The notes: generated by a model from the sequence alone, not told the origin. A DNA stretch of 64,000 nucleotides from an uncultured Methanobrevibacter sp. (GCF_902784195.1 NZ_CACZTX010000006.1:1-64000); one strand, 5' to 3'. Positions 7,730 to 17,850 are shown, counted from the stretch's first letter. Numbers and translations are program-made.

Positions 7730-10183
7730 TTAGTCATCTAAATTGAAAACAGAATCTGCCCCTTTTCCTTCATAGTCATAATATCTATCTTCATCATCAC
7801 TTGATTCTCTTTTAAGAGATTTGGATTTCTTTTTAGAGGATTTTGGCTTTTCAACATAATCATCCAAAAGGGATTCGTATCCTTCATCACCAAATACTCC
7901 ATCATCAAAGAAATCATCACTAAAGTCTTCATACTCCTCTTCAGCAGGTTCTTCAACTTTAGCTTTTTTAGGAGATTTAGATTTAGTTTTTGAATTAGTT
8001 TTTGAATTGGAATCATCATTAGCATTAGATTTGGATCCTGATTTAACTCTTGATTTAGGTTTAGATTTTGATTTTGCTTTAGGTTTTTCAGCATAGCCAT
8101 CTAAATTGTCAAAAACATCCACATCTTTAGAGCTCTTAAATGTATGTCTTGATTTTTGAGACTTAGCTTCTTCATCCCTAATAGGGGAAATGTAACCTCC
8201 CTCTCCGAAATCATCATCGAAGCCCACATCTTCAAACTCCTCATCTAAATCAGACACTCCCTTATCCCTATTGAACATGTTTATTTTATCAAATAATGAT
8301 TTTGATTTCTTTTTGCCGTCATTTGAAGAAGAATCATCCGAACGAGAATGGAAATCCCCATAATCATAGTGATTATATTTGTCATCAAAGTCTTCATCAT
8401 AAGGGGAATCAAATTCTTCAGAGGACAAATCCACATTCCTTAGAACATTTTTACCTGATTTGGACTTTGAACTTCCAAATCTGTTTAATCCTCTGGATTT
8501 TGATTTGCCTTCCTCAACAACATCATCCCTCTTCTCATCATCATTATTATCCCTTTTGAACCTATTCCTAAAAGACTTGTAAGGACTTACAAATGAACCG
8601 TTTTTATCGAATAATGGATTGTGATCTTCATCTGCATAATCATCTATGGTCTTTTCAACATATTCCTTTTCCTTGAAGTAGTTTACTCCACCTTTATTAT
8701 CTGATAAATCAAGGGAATAATCTCCTTTATAAGGAATAACTGTTAAAGCCAAAGGAACAATTACGAATATTGAAGCAATTATTGATTGCACAAGCAAACT
8801 TTGCCTATCTCCAACAAGAATTAAATTGTAAACTCCTAAAATCCAAATGATGGTCAAGATTATTGGAATAATAAATTTAACTGTAATTATCCAAGATTTA
8901 TCCACTTTAATATAGGAATTGCTGTTTAAGACTGAACGTATGTCTTCAATATCATAAACCCAACCTAAAACAATTATTTCAAGAATGACAGCCAGTATAA
9001 TCGCAAATTGGGTTATGAATGAATCTGTAATTCTTAAAAGGTATTCTCCCATACCAGTTGCAAATATAAATGACAAGAATAATCCAACTAAAACAAGCTG
9101 TCTAATAGCCTTATCCCTTGTCCATCCAAATTTTTCACTTATTGCATTGGATAATGGTTCAATTAAAGCTAAAACAGTGCTTAAGCTTCCAACAAATATA
9201 AGCAAGAAAAATGCAGGAGCCACCATATAAACCCATGGATCCATTATATTGAATACATTTGGGAAAACAACAAATATCAATGAAAAGCTATCACTAACTA
9301 AACTAGTTATAGGAATATTCCTTCCTAATGCCATAAAACCCATAATTGCAAATAGTAGAACTGAAACCAACATTTCAAAGACAAGGCTTACCAAAACAAT
9401 GATCCATGCATTGTCAATCAGTTTTGCATTGTCTCCCAAGTAAGATGAATATGTGCTTGCAATGGCATAGCCTAAACCATATGAGAATATCAGTTGGCCA
9501 AATGCAGCCAGCCATACATTAAAATCCAAAAGCACAGACCAATTTGGATTAAACAATGCCATTATTCCAGTACGTGATCCAGGCAATTGAAGAGAGAACA
9601 ATAACATTCCGATTAACAATACAAAGGATAATATTAAAGATATTTTACTGATTGTCAAGATTCCCTTGTTGATTTCCTTACGGGAGAATAAATAAATCAA
9701 ACCCCATATTGCTATCAAGCCAACTCCAATAGGAACTACAAGATAAGTTAGCCCATATGGATTAGAGGTGCTATGAAGCAATGTTGTTGTAAAGAAAACA
9801 CTAGGATTATTGCCCCATCCTTTAAATAAACTAAGGACAATATAGATAAGGTCCCAAGACATTATGCAAGTGTAATAAATCAGCACTATAAAAATCAAGA
9901 ACACAATGAACCAGGCTATGATTTCAAACTCTGACTTGATATTATAAAACACCTTAGGCAGGCTTGACTTGAACTTGAAACCCACTCCAAATTCCAATAC
10001 TAAAATAGGAATAGCCATGATTACAATAGCTAGAATATATGGTATAAGAAATGTTCCTCCACCATTTTCATACATAAGATAAGAAAATTTCCAAATTCCA
10101 GACAGCCCAATAATGGCCCCTATCATAGCTATTAGAAAGCCTGTTGAACTATCCCATCTATTTCCTATAATTTCATCACCCAT
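7730..10183 (-). CDS. NSS (SNF)-family transporter with long charged C-terminal tail
   Basis: An 817-residue protein. Residues 1 to about 488 form an NSS/SNF-family transporter with about 12 membrane segments (ENGGGTFLIPYI in TM1-2, WDLIYIVLSLFKGWG, FGQLIFSYGLGYAIAST in the TM6 region). Residues ~490-817 form a soluble, low-complexity tail rich in Ser, Lys, Asp and Glu with scattered acidic-aromatic clusters, likely disordered and cytoplasmic. The LeuT-type Na1 ligand motif GLGN is GLSG here (G29 replaces the Asn), unlike the next gene. NSS proteins use Na+ gradients to import amino acids or similar solutes. No ligand can be assigned. A separate 12-bp tandem repeat lies upstream. Confidence 0.8.
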   Translation of the reverse strand: MGDEIIGNRWDSSTGFLIAMIGAIIGLSGIWKFSYLMYENGGGTFLIPYILAIVIMAIPILVLEFGVGFKFKSSLPKVFYNIKSEFEIIAWFIVFLIFIVLIYYTCIMSWDLIYIVLSLFKGWGNNPSVFFTTTLLHSTSNPYGLTYLVVPIGVGLIAIWGLIYLFSRKEINKGILTISKISLILSFVLLIGMLLFSLQLPGSRTGIMALFNPNWSVLLDFNVWLAAFGQLIFSYGLGYAIASTYSSYLGDNAKLIDNAWIIVLVSLVFEMLVSVLLFAIMGFMALGRNIPITSLVSDSFSLIFVVFPNVFNIMDPWVYMVAPAFFLLIFVGSLSTVLALIEPLSNAISEKFGWTRDKAIRQLVLVGLFLSFIFATGMGEYLLRITDSFITQFAIILAVILEIIVLGWVYDIEDIRSVLNSNSYIKVDKSWIITVKFIIPIILTIIWILGVYNLILVGDRQSLLVQSIIASIFVIVPLALTVIPYKGDYSLDLSDNKGGVNYFKEKEYVEKTIDDYADEDHNPLFDKNGSFVSPYKSFRNRFKRDNNDDEKRDDVVEEGKSKSRGLNRFGSSKSKSGKNVLRNVDLSSEEFDSPYDEDFDDKYNHYDYGDFHSRSDDSSSNDGKKKSKSLFDKINMFNRDKGVSDLDEEFEDVGFDDDFGEGGYISPIRDEEAKSQKSRHTFKSSKDVDVFDNLDGYAEKPKAKSKSKPKSRVKSGSKSNANDDSNSKTNSKTKSKSPKKAKVEEPAEEEYEDFSDDFFDDGVFGDEGYESLLDDYVEKPKSSKKKSKSLKRESSDDEDRYYDYEGKGADSVFNLDD

Positions 10184-10249
10184 CTTACATCACATCAATA
10201 AGAATAATCAATTTATTTTAATAAATATTTTAAAACATTCCTATATAAC

Positions 10250-10309
10250 TTAAAATATCTCTTAAAATATCTCTTAAAATATCTTTTAAAATATCTTTTA
10301 AATTACATC
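10250..10309. repeat. 12-bp tandem repeat upstream of the first NSS gene
   Basis: Units TTAAAATATCTC / TTAAAATATCTT start at 10250, 10262, 10274 and 10286, with a degenerate fifth at 10298. The array lies 67-126 bp upstream of the start codon at 10183, in the promoter or leader region. Confidence 0.85.
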
Positions 10310-10524
10310 TCATAAATAATTTAATTTTAGAATTTTATTATTATATAATATATTAAAGTTTTAATTATTTAAAAAATTTGCTTATTTTGAAAAAATTATG
10401 GAAGATATGGAAAATAAGAAAAATAATGAAAATATGAAAAATAAAAAAATAAAAAAAAATAATTAAAATAGTAAAAATAGTAAGAAAAAATAAAAAATAA
10501 AAAATAAAAAGATGATTATTAATT

Positions 10525-12012
10525 TTAATCATCTTGGATTGGTTTATAATAATCCTCATTCTTTGCAGGCAATAGAGTGAATACTATTGGAACAACCACA
10601 AGAACAATAACTAAAGCAAGCATAATCATATGGCTTGTAGTATCTCCAGTTAAAATAGTGCTATAAACTCCTTGAGCCCATAATACAAAGATACAGATAG
10701 GTAAGATATACTTGATAATAATCTTCCAGAATGGGTCCATCTGAATAGTTGAATGGCTGTTCAATACTTCAACAAGCTCATCAAAATTGTATATCCAACC
10801 GAATATTATACATTCAAGGAATACTCCAAATAGCAATGCAAAGTTGTTTAGGAATGCATCAAAGATTCCTAAGAGATAACTTCCTGCAGCAGTTGCAAAT
10901 AAGCAGGATATGCAGAATCCAACAACACATACCAAAGTTGCGGATTTTCTTCTTGAAAAGCCAAATTTTTCAGAAATTGCAAATGAAGCCACTTCAAGGA
11001 GAGCAATTAGAGAAGTTAGACCTGCGAATAAGATACATAAGAAGAATAATGGTCCAATAACAGATGCCCAAGGCCCCATTACATTAAATACCTTTGGGAA
11101 AACAACAAATGCCAAACCTGTTCCTTCAGTAACCAATTCGTTGAATGGAATTCCACTGGTTAAAGTCATGAATCCTAAGATTGAGAAGATTCCAATTGCA
11201 TTGAACACTTCAAATCCAGAGTTGGAAAATGCTACAATCAAAGCATTGTCAGTTAATTTGGAATCCTCAGGAAGGTAGCTTGCATAGGTAAGTGCAATTG
11301 ACATACCTAAACTAAGTGAAAATACGATTTGACCAAATGCCGCCAACCACACGTTCAAATTGGTTAAAGCAGACCAATCAGGAGTGAATATCTGAGTATA
11401 ACCTATTGAAGCACCAGGTAAAGTCAAGGAAAATGCAACAATCACAATCACAATCAAAACTAAGACAGGTAATAATATTTTGCTTACTTTACCAATACCT
11501 TCATTCAAGTCTTTTTGGACAATTGCCCATGAACTTAACCAAACAAGAAAAACAGATATGAGAACCCATGGAACAATGGTAAAAATACCAGAAAGGGAAT
11601 CAGAGGCATGTAAAACATTAACTGTAAAGAACAAATCAGGATTTGCACCCCATGCCTTGGTTAAACTCAAAGCAACATATATCAAATCCCAAGCAACTAC
11701 ACAAACATAATAAGTTGTGATTAAGAATACAACCAATATGATGAACCAAGCAATAGGTTCCAATCTAGGCTTGATGGTGAAAAATATCTTGGACAAGGAT
11801 GTTTTGAATTTAAATCCTACTGCATATTCCACTAAAACAAATGAGATCCCTAAAATAAATAATGATACTATATAAGGAATCATGAATGATCCCCCACCAT
11901 TGGAATAAAGAACATTTGGGAAACGCCAAATATTACCTAAACCAACAGCAGAACCAATCATTGCCAAAACAAAGGCAATGTTACTATCCCACACAGACTT
12001 TTCAGACGCCAT
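10525..12012 (-). CDS. NSS (SNF)-family sodium-dependent transporter
   Basis: A 495-residue transporter with about 12 membrane segments and the canonical NSS signature GSAVGLGNIWRFPN (N27 equals the LeuT Na1 ligand Asn27), followed by NGGGSFMIPY. The TM6 region has FGQIVFSLSLGMSIALTYASYLPED. It ends with a short charged tail. The family couples Na+ entry to uptake of amino acids or amines. The start at 12012 is preferred because TGTGAT precedes it; an in-frame GTG at 12021 belongs to that site. It is a paralogue of the next gene downstream, sharing TM1-TM6 motifs, and the two are probably an ancient tandem duplication. The substrate is unknown. Confidence 0.85.
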   Translation of the reverse strand: MASEKSVWDSNIAFVLAMIGSAVGLGNIWRFPNVLYSNGGGSFMIPYIVSLFILGISFVLVEYAVGFKFKTSLSKIFFTIKPRLEPIAWFIILVVFLITTYYVCVVAWDLIYVALSLTKAWGANPDLFFTVNVLHASDSLSGIFTIVPWVLISVFLVWLSSWAIVQKDLNEGIGKVSKILLPVLVLIVIVIVAFSLTLPGASIGYTQIFTPDWSALTNLNVWLAAFGQIVFSLSLGMSIALTYASYLPEDSKLTDNALIVAFSNSGFEVFNAIGIFSILGFMTLTSGIPFNELVTEGTGLAFVVFPKVFNVMGPWASVIGPLFFLCILFAGLTSLIALLEVASFAISEKFGFSRRKSATLVCVVGFCISCLFATAAGSYLLGIFDAFLNNFALLFGVFLECIIFGWIYNFDELVEVLNSHSTIQMDPFWKIIIKYILPICIFVLWAQGVYSTILTGDTTSHMIMLALVIVLVVVPIVFTLLPAKNEDYYKPIQDD

Positions 12013-12256
12013 AAAAATCACATATAAATAATAAAAATATAATAACAGTACAAAATTATAATAACAATATAAAATTATAATAAAAGTTTAATAAGAATAT
12101 ATTACTTGAAACTAGTAAATAAAACTTGTTAAAATAATTAAGTATTTTGATAAAAAATAGGGTTAATTAGAATTATAAAAAATAATGTATTGAAAAAATA
12201 AAAATAAAAAATAAAAAGAACTTAAATGGATTAAACCATTTAAGTAAAAATCATAT

Positions 12257-13981
12257 TTAAGCTGCTTCATCAAAAGGTACTTTTTCACCAAGTACTCTTA
12301 ATCCGAGGTACATTACTACAATAGCCACAGGGATTGAAATGTACCATTGGATACCGAATCCTGCAGGGATGTAACCGAATATGATAGCAATAGCTGCAAC
12401 AAATATTGCATAGTATATCTGAGTACTTACGTGGTCAATGTGGTTACAGCTTGTACCCATAGAGGATAAAATTGTGGTATCTGAAATTGGTGAACAGTGG
12501 TCACCGAAAATAGCACCAGTCAATACACCACTAGTACATACGATTACAAAGCCCATTTCAGGGTTAACTGCCCAAGCAAGAGGAATGGTTAATGGCATTA
12601 AAATACTCATAGTACCATATGAAGTACCTGTTGCAAAGGAAATCAAAGCACCTAAAACGAAGATTAATGTTGGTAAGATAAATATAGGTATTGCACCTGC
12701 CAATACACCTACTAAGTAATCAGCAGTACCTAATTCACCAATAACTCCACCTAAGGACCAAGCAAGGAGTAAAATTACACCAGTGATAACGATAGTTTTC
12801 ATACCGCCAACCCACTCAGCGATAGCTTCTTCGATGGTCATGATTTTTTGGAGCACAGCCATGAGGATAGCTACAATAGAAGCAAGCAATGCTGCCTGGA
12901 ACAAAGCAACAGATGCATCAGAAGCTGCTAATGCTTCAAATATACCGTTGAATGATAATGGAGAGGTTTTCATTAAGGTAATTAAAGCTTGATCTTCTCC
13001 ACCTAAGATAGTGGTATATCCGCTCCAATAGAATGCAATAAGTGCACCGACAATCAATACACCAATAGGAATGATTGCATTCCAAACAGATAATTTGATA
13101 CCATCAACCGGTTTAACGTCATCAAAACTGGTTGCTTCAAGAGATTCGACTGGTTCATCTTCTTTTCTAGCACGTGCTCTTTTCTCTGCTTCTTTCATTG
13201 GTCCGAATTCATAGTAGGTAATTGCAGAGATAACAATGAAGATTAAGATTAAAATGTTATAGAATCTAAATGGAATAGTTTGTAAAAATATACCGAATCC
13301 ACTTACATTCATTCCAATGGATTGGAAACCTTGAGTAATTAAACTGAGTTCTAAACCAATCCAGGTAGAAATAATAGCAATACCTGCAACAGGAGCTGCA
13401 GTTGCGTCTACTACAAATGCTAATTTTTCTCTGGATACATGAAGTTTGTCCATAACAGGTCTCATAATAGGACCTACAATTAAAGAGTTAGCGTAATCGT
13501 CAAAGAATACACATAAACCTAAAAGTTCAGTGAATAATTGAGCTTTTCTAGGAGTGTCAGCACGTTTAGCAAATTCATCTGCTAAAGCTTTTGCACCACC
13601 CATTTTTGTTACTAATTGGATGATACCACCAATAAGTAAACATTGAAGGATAATACCTGCATTCCATGGATCAGCCATACAAGATATAATTTGAGTACCC
13701 ATTGCTAAAAATGCATTGATAGCAGAACTGATAATGTTTAAATCGTTAACAGAAACCATAAATTCTCCAACGAAAACCCCAATAAACAAAGATAAAATAG
13801 TCTCTTTGGTTATGAATGCTAAAGCAATAGCCACAAGAGGCGGTAAGAGAGTTAAAATACCGAAACGAACTGCATTATCGTCTCCAGCTGGTGCATTGGT
13901 AATTAGCAAGGATAAAACGAAAAGAGCTATTACAGAAATAGCTACAATCAATCCAATTTTTAAATTTCTATTCATTTCCAT
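12257..13981 (-). CDS. nhaC: NhaC-family Na+/H+ antiporter
   Basis: A protein of about 574 residues with many membrane segments. Recognisable NhaC-type blocks are KETILSLFIGVFVGEFM, QCLLIGGIIQLVTKMGGAKALA, GLCVFFDDYANSLIVGPIMRPVMDKLHVSREKLAFVVDATAAPVA, SFATGTSYGTMSILMPLTIPLA and GAIFGDHCSPISDTTILSSMGTSCNHIDHV. The conserved aspartates in FFDDYAN and GDHCSPISD are the likely ion-binding residues. The role is Na+/H+ exchange, important in methanogens that run a sodium cycle, and it fits next to two Na+-coupled transporters. GGTGTGAT precedes two close in-frame ATGs (13981 and 13975); either could be used. Confidence 0.85.
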   Translation of the reverse strand: MEMNRNLKIGLIVAISVIALFVLSLLITNAPAGDDNAVRFGILTLLPPLVAIALAFITKETILSLFIGVFVGEFMVSVNDLNIISSAINAFLAMGTQIISCMADPWNAGIILQCLLIGGIIQLVTKMGGAKALADEFAKRADTPRKAQLFTELLGLCVFFDDYANSLIVGPIMRPVMDKLHVSREKLAFVVDATAAPVAGIAIISTWIGLELSLITQGFQSIGMNVSGFGIFLQTIPFRFYNILILIFIVISAITYYEFGPMKEAEKRARARKEDEPVESLEATSFDDVKPVDGIKLSVWNAIIPIGVLIVGALIAFYWSGYTTILGGEDQALITLMKTSPLSFNGIFEALAASDASVALFQAALLASIVAILMAVLQKIMTIEEAIAEWVGGMKTIVITGVILLLAWSLGGVIGELGTADYLVGVLAGAIPIFILPTLIFVLGALISFATGTSYGTMSILMPLTIPLAWAVNPEMGFVIVCTSGVLTGAIFGDHCSPISDTTILSSMGTSCNHIDHVSTQIYYAIFVAAIAIIFGYIPAGFGIQWYISIPVAIVVMYLGLRVLGEKVPFDEAA

Positions 13982-14327
13982 AATCACACCATTTTTATAA
14001 AAAATTAAAAAAATACGAATTAAACGATAAGCAAACTTTATTTTAAAAATCCAAAATAAGGGATTTGGATTTATAAATAAAAATTAAAAACCGTTCAATA
14101 TAATAAGTAAAAATAAAGCATTTAATATATTATGTAAATATTAAACAAAATTTTACTTAGTTAATATATAATATATTTATAAAATTAATATATAAATTTA
14201 ACTTTAAAATTAAGTAAATTTGGCTTTAAAATTGATTAAATTTAGTAAAATAAGAGTAAAATAAGATTGGAATAAAAAAATAAAAATAAAAATGAAAAAA
14301 TAGGAAATGATGGATAAAATTATGGAT
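13982..14327. other. AT-rich intergenic region with a 22-bp direct repeat
   Basis: Between nhaC and ftsY (both minus). It holds no gene. A two-copy imperfect 22-bp tandem repeat (14194-14237), AAATTT-N3-CTTTAAAATT, lies about 210-255 bp upstream of nhaC, and the ftsY side is A-rich, as expected for an oligo-U terminator on the minus strand. Confidence 0.5.
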
Positions 14328-15755
14328 TTAAGAGAATATTTGCTCTAACATCCAGTCAGCATCATATTCCTTAATGTCATCATAGGATTGTCCCATACCT
14401 AAGAATAAAATTGGTTTTTTAATGATGTAACCAATTGAAAGTGCAGCACCACCTTTTGAATCGGCATCTGCCTTGGTAAGTATGACACCATCTATATCAA
14501 TAGCTTCATTGAATTTTCTTGCCTGTTCTGTTGCATCATTACCGGTTAATGCATCACCTACAAACACGACCAAATCAGGTTTAGATACTCTACGGATCTT
14601 TTTCATTTCATCCATCAGATTAGTGTTTGTTTGCATTCTTCCAGCAGTATCAATCAATACAAGCTCTTTTCCTTTAGCCCTAGCATGTTGAACTGCATCA
14701 AATGCTACAGCTGCAGGGTCAGATCCCTTTTCATGCTTGATTAATTTAACACCTAAATTATCTGCATGGTATTGGACCTGTTCAATAGCTCCTGCCCTAA
14801 ATGTATCTGATGCAGCAATAACTGGAGTGTAACCTTTTTTAATGTAATAATTAGAAAGCTTCCCGATAGTGGTGGTTTTTCCAGTACCGTTGATACCTAC
14901 AAGCATTACAACAAGAGGTTCACCTTGAGCAACTTTCTCTTCAAGGAGTTCAGTCATTGATTTTCCTTCAATGTCAATGATTTTAGAAACTGCATTCTTA
15001 AGAGCTTTGTAAGTGTATTCCTCAATATCACTGCTTCTTTTTATCTTTTGACCAACCAAGTCATTTTTAACTGATTCGACAACAACACTTGAAACATCCA
15101 TTGCCACATCCGCTTCCAAAAGACCTAATTCAAGTTCAAATAGGATATCTTCAACATCATCTTCAGATATTGACTTTTCCTTAATGAATGATAAGAATCC
15201 GCCTGATTTTTCCTTTTTATCTTCATCTTCAGACTCATCAGATTCTTCTTTCTTCTTACGTCTGAAGAATGAACGTTTAGATTTTTTAGATTCCTCTTCT
15301 TTTTCTTCTTCCACTTCATCTTCTGGAATCTCTTCTTCAGAACCTTCAACTGATTCAAGCTGAGAATCTTCTTCAGACTCTTCTGCTGCTTCTTCGATTT
15401 CAGGTTCATCTTCTTCCTCTTCTTCAAGACCTGCATCTGAATCTTCTTCAGCCTCTTCTTTTTTATCTCTTTTTAAGAAACCTAAGAATCCTGATTTTTC
15501 CTTTTTATCTGCATCTGAATCTTCTTCAGACTCTTCCTCTAAAGCAGCATCTAGCATTTCATCCAATTCTTCTTCTGAAATATCTTCGTCATCTGAAAAT
15601 TCTTCAATCTCTTCAGATTCTTCAATTTCATCAAAAGTTTCTTCGATAGGCTCTTCGATTAATTCTACATTATTCTCTTCTTTAGCCTCATCTTCCACTT
15701 TATTCCTTAATTTACCACTTGCATCAGCAAATTTTTTCTTTAATGAATCAAACAA
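14328..15755 (-). CDS. ftsY: Signal recognition particle receptor FtsY
   Basis: A 475-residue SRP receptor. The first ~180 residues are a highly acidic, low-complexity A domain (Glu/Ser/Asp runs broken by KR-rich stretches such as RSFFRRKKK), which helps membrane association. The rest is the NG domain: helical N domain with LLEADVAMDVSSVVVESVK, then GTPase motifs VGINGTGKTTTIGKLS (G1), DTFRAGAIEQ (G2 and insertion box), DTAGRMQTN (G3) and TKADADSKGGAAL (G4). It delivers ribosome-SRP complexes to the membrane. The start is a TTG at 15755 after CAGGGAT. It is the last gene of a minus-strand translation cluster, after prefoldin alpha. Confidence 0.95.
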   Translation of the reverse strand: MFDSLKKKFADASGKLRNKVEDEAKEENNVELIEEPIEETFDEIEESEEIEEFSDDEDISEEELDEMLDAALEEESEEDSDADKKEKSGFLGFLKRDKKEEAEEDSDAGLEEEEEDEPEIEEAAEESEEDSQLESVEGSEEEIPEDEVEEEKEEESKKSKRSFFRRKKKEESDESEDEDKKEKSGGFLSFIKEKSISEDDVEDILFELELGLLEADVAMDVSSVVVESVKNDLVGQKIKRSSDIEEYTYKALKNAVSKIIDIEGKSMTELLEEKVAQGEPLVVMLVGINGTGKTTTIGKLSNYYIKKGYTPVIAASDTFRAGAIEQVQYHADNLGVKLIKHEKGSDPAAVAFDAVQHARAKGKELVLIDTAGRMQTNTNLMDEMKKIRRVSKPDLVVFVGDALTGNDATEQARKFNEAIDIDGVILTKADADSKGGAALSIGYIIKKPILFLGMGQSYDDIKEYDADWMLEQIFS

Positions 15756-16045
15756 GTTTATCCCTGCCTAATAATAAGTATTATAATTTAAATTTTTATC
15801 TTTATTAAAATATTATTAAATATTTTAAATATTTTTATCAATAATTATTTTTATATTTAAAAATTAATAAACTTACTTATTTTAAATATGAAATATAAAT
15901 TTTGTTATTAAAATTTAAAAAAACAGTACAAAAAATATGAAAAAATAAAATAAGAAAATCTGATAAAAAAAAATAAGAAATAGTTAAAAAAAGAAGAATA
16001 ATAGATAAAAATCTATTATCTAACTCAATAAAAACAAAGCATTAC

Positions 16046-16474
16046 TTACATCATTCCTTGAGCTTGAAGTTTTTGCATTAATTGTTCAGCTTGAGGAGAA
16101 AGCTGAGCTACAATATTAGTGATTTGTTGTAAATCTGCAAATAACTTGTCTAAAGTATTTTCAAGCTCTTGTTTTTGTTGAGCAGCAGTTTCTTTAGCTT
16201 CTTCAAAAGTTTTGGATACTGCTACACCAGAACCGAGGCTCATAATAACTTTATTTTCATTTTTAATCTCTGCATTAATGAAGGAGCCAGCACCTAGAGG
16301 TACTAAAGTCTCAACAGTGTCTTTACCACTTATATCATCTAATGTAGATTCTAAAATTTTAATTTCAGCAAGAGAAGTTTGAACTGCATCAATTTGAGTT
16401 TGGTATAACTCAGATTGGGATTTGTAAACTTCAAGTTGAGCTAAAATTTGTTGTAATTTTTGCTGGTCTTCCAT
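16046..16474 (-). CDS. pfdA: Prefoldin alpha subunit
   Basis: A 142-residue all-helical protein with two long coiled-coil arms and a central beta region (VETLVPLGAGSFINAEIKNENKVIMSLGSGVAVSKTFEEA), which is the signature of prefoldin alpha (GimC alpha). Two alpha and four beta subunits form the jellyfish-shaped cytosolic chaperone that passes unfolded proteins to the thermosome. AAGGTG precedes the ATG. It is 29 nt downstream of the LX gene and sits in the conserved archaeal order LX - prefoldin alpha - ftsY. Confidence 0.95.
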   Translation of the reverse strand: MEDQQKLQQILAQLEVYKSQSELYQTQIDAVQTSLAEIKILESTLDDISGKDTVETLVPLGAGSFINAEIKNENKVIMSLGSGVAVSKTFEEAKETAAQQKQELENTLDKLFADLQQITNIVAQLSPQAEQLMQKLQAQGMM

Positions 16475-16503
16475 TTTAACACCTTAAGATTATGATTGAT
16501 CCT

Positions 16504-16728
16504 CTAGAGAATTGCTTTAACTATAGGATCTTCTACTTCATCCTCAGAAATTTCTTCAATAGAGTCAACTTTAATTTGACTTCTTTTTATTCTATGTTTA
16601 CTTCCAAAAATGGAATAAAGTTTTTCATAAATGTCTTCTTCGTTGATAGCTTTGAATTCTTTAGTGAAAACTTGGGTTTCACTGCCCATTACAAAACTAC
16701 CTTTAATTCTATAAATTTTTGTTAACAT
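16504..16728 (-). CDS. rpl18a: 50S ribosomal protein L18Ae (LX)
   Basis: A 74-residue protein beginning TKIYRIKGSFVMG, followed by FTKEFKAINEEDIYEKLYSIFGSKHRIKRSQIKVDSIEEI. This is the archaeal LX (L18Ae/L20a) ribosomal protein of the large subunit. Length and sequence fit the family. AAGGGAT precedes the ATG. It lies between IF-6 and prefoldin alpha in a conserved cluster. Confidence 0.9.
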   Translation of the reverse strand: MLTKIYRIKGSFVMGSETQVFTKEFKAINEEDIYEKLYSIFGSKHRIKRSQIKVDSIEEISEDEVEDPIVKAIL

Positions 16729-16831
16729 AAGAATCCCTTCCTAATAATACTATAATTAATCATCTGACATATAATTGAATATTGAATGAAAATAATCAAT
16801 TAACACAACATATCCTTAAACTATGATGAAA

Positions 16832-17509
16832 TTAAAAATCACCGAAATCCAAAAAGCCTAAAGCCTCTTCGATTCTAGCCATTTCAGGACCGGTGGTATG
16901 TTCTCCAACCATAACTCCATTAGAGTTAGCGATACCACATGCACCTACAAGAGGCATACCTTTGCATACAGTTCCAATATTTCCTTCAACCTTAAAGAAC
17001 TCTTCAACATGTCCAAGTTCATCAGATAAGGTATCTCTATGTAAAAGAGCACCTTTATTGGTAACTATACTTGCTGAACCGACAATCTTGGAATCAGCAA
17101 ATTGATATATTTCTACAGGAACCTTTAAGGTATCTTCAATGACTTTGATAGTTTCTTCCTTAATGTTTGGACCTGCCATAGCACCGTAATCGTTTACTGC
17201 AAGGATATTACCTACTGCAGTATATTTTCCAGGAAGTCTTGCAACGTTAAGCCCTGCATCCTCTAACAGTTCGATTTCCCTATCAGTTGTGTGTGGAGAA
17301 ACAACAAAACCATTAGAATTTCCAGTAGCGAGAACTCCATTCAAATTGCATCCTGCAATGGAAGTTCTTATCAAATCTACTTCAAGCACCTCTTTCATCA
17401 CAGGTTCCATTTCAGTAGGAAGATTAAAAGGAACAATAGCTACTTCATCATTAACGGATATGTAAACTCCTAAATTAGGATTTCCAGTTAAATTTATTCT
17501 TTTAAGCAT
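16832..17509 (-). CDS. eif6: Translation initiation factor IF-6 (anti-association factor)
   Basis: A 225-residue protein with the fivefold pseudo-symmetric eIF6 repeat: recurring blocks such as NLNGVLATGNSNGFVVSPHTTD, VNDYGAMAGPNIKEE, and ANSNGVMVGEHTTGPEMARIEEALGF. aIF6 binds the 50S subunit and prevents premature joining with 30S. AAGGA precedes the ATG at 17509. It is downstream of L31e by about 70 nt in the translation cluster. Confidence 0.95.
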   Translation of the reverse strand: MLKRINLTGNPNLGVYISVNDEVAIVPFNLPTEMEPVMKEVLEVDLIRTSIAGCNLNGVLATGNSNGFVVSPHTTDREIELLEDAGLNVARLPGKYTAVGNILAVNDYGAMAGPNIKEETIKVIEDTLKVPVEIYQFADSKIVGSASIVTNKGALLHRDTLSDELGHVEEFFKVEGNIGTVCKGMPLVGACGIANSNGVMVGEHTTGPEMARIEEALGFLDFGDF

Positions 17510-17578
17510 ATTTTATTCCTTAAATAAATTTTAATTTTTAATAGATTGAAAAGATGATTAAATATAGTCATAGCAAAA

Positions 17579-17839
17579 TTAGTTTTCTGCTAAAGTTGCT
17601 TTAACAACACCTTCTTCATCTTTTACAGCGTTTACTTTTACTTTAGATGGAATTTTTTGAATTCCTCTTTCCCAAATAAATTCATTAATAGAAGCATCAA
17701 GTTTAACTTCTTCCGCTTTCATATGTTTCATTAAAAAGTTTTGAACTTCTCTAATAGCTCTAGGAGCTCTGATAGTTCTTTTTACATTTTTAACTTTTCT
17801 AAGTGGAATAACATAAGTTCTTTCTAATTCTTCTGCCAT
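17579..17839 (-). CDS. rpl31e: 50S ribosomal protein L31e
   Basis: An 86-residue protein starting [21 protein letters not shown], followed by [41 protein letters not shown], the L31e signature. It lies near the exit of the ribosomal tunnel. The ATG at 17839 is chosen because GGGGTG lies just upstream; the in-frame GTG at 17848 is part of that site. It starts 11 nt after the end of the L39e gene, so the two are almost certainly translated from one mRNA. Confidence 0.95.
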   Translation of the reverse strand: MAEELERTYVIPLRKVKNVKRTIRAPRAIREVQNFLMKHMKAEEVKLDASINEFIWERGIQKIPSKVKVNAVKDEEGVVKATLAEN

Positions 17840-17850
17840 ATTAAACACCC

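Noticed and set aside
12258-14000. Plus-strand open frames opposite nhaC
   Set aside because: Sense-antisense shadows; their translations lack any domain, and the nhaC frame accounts for the whole region.
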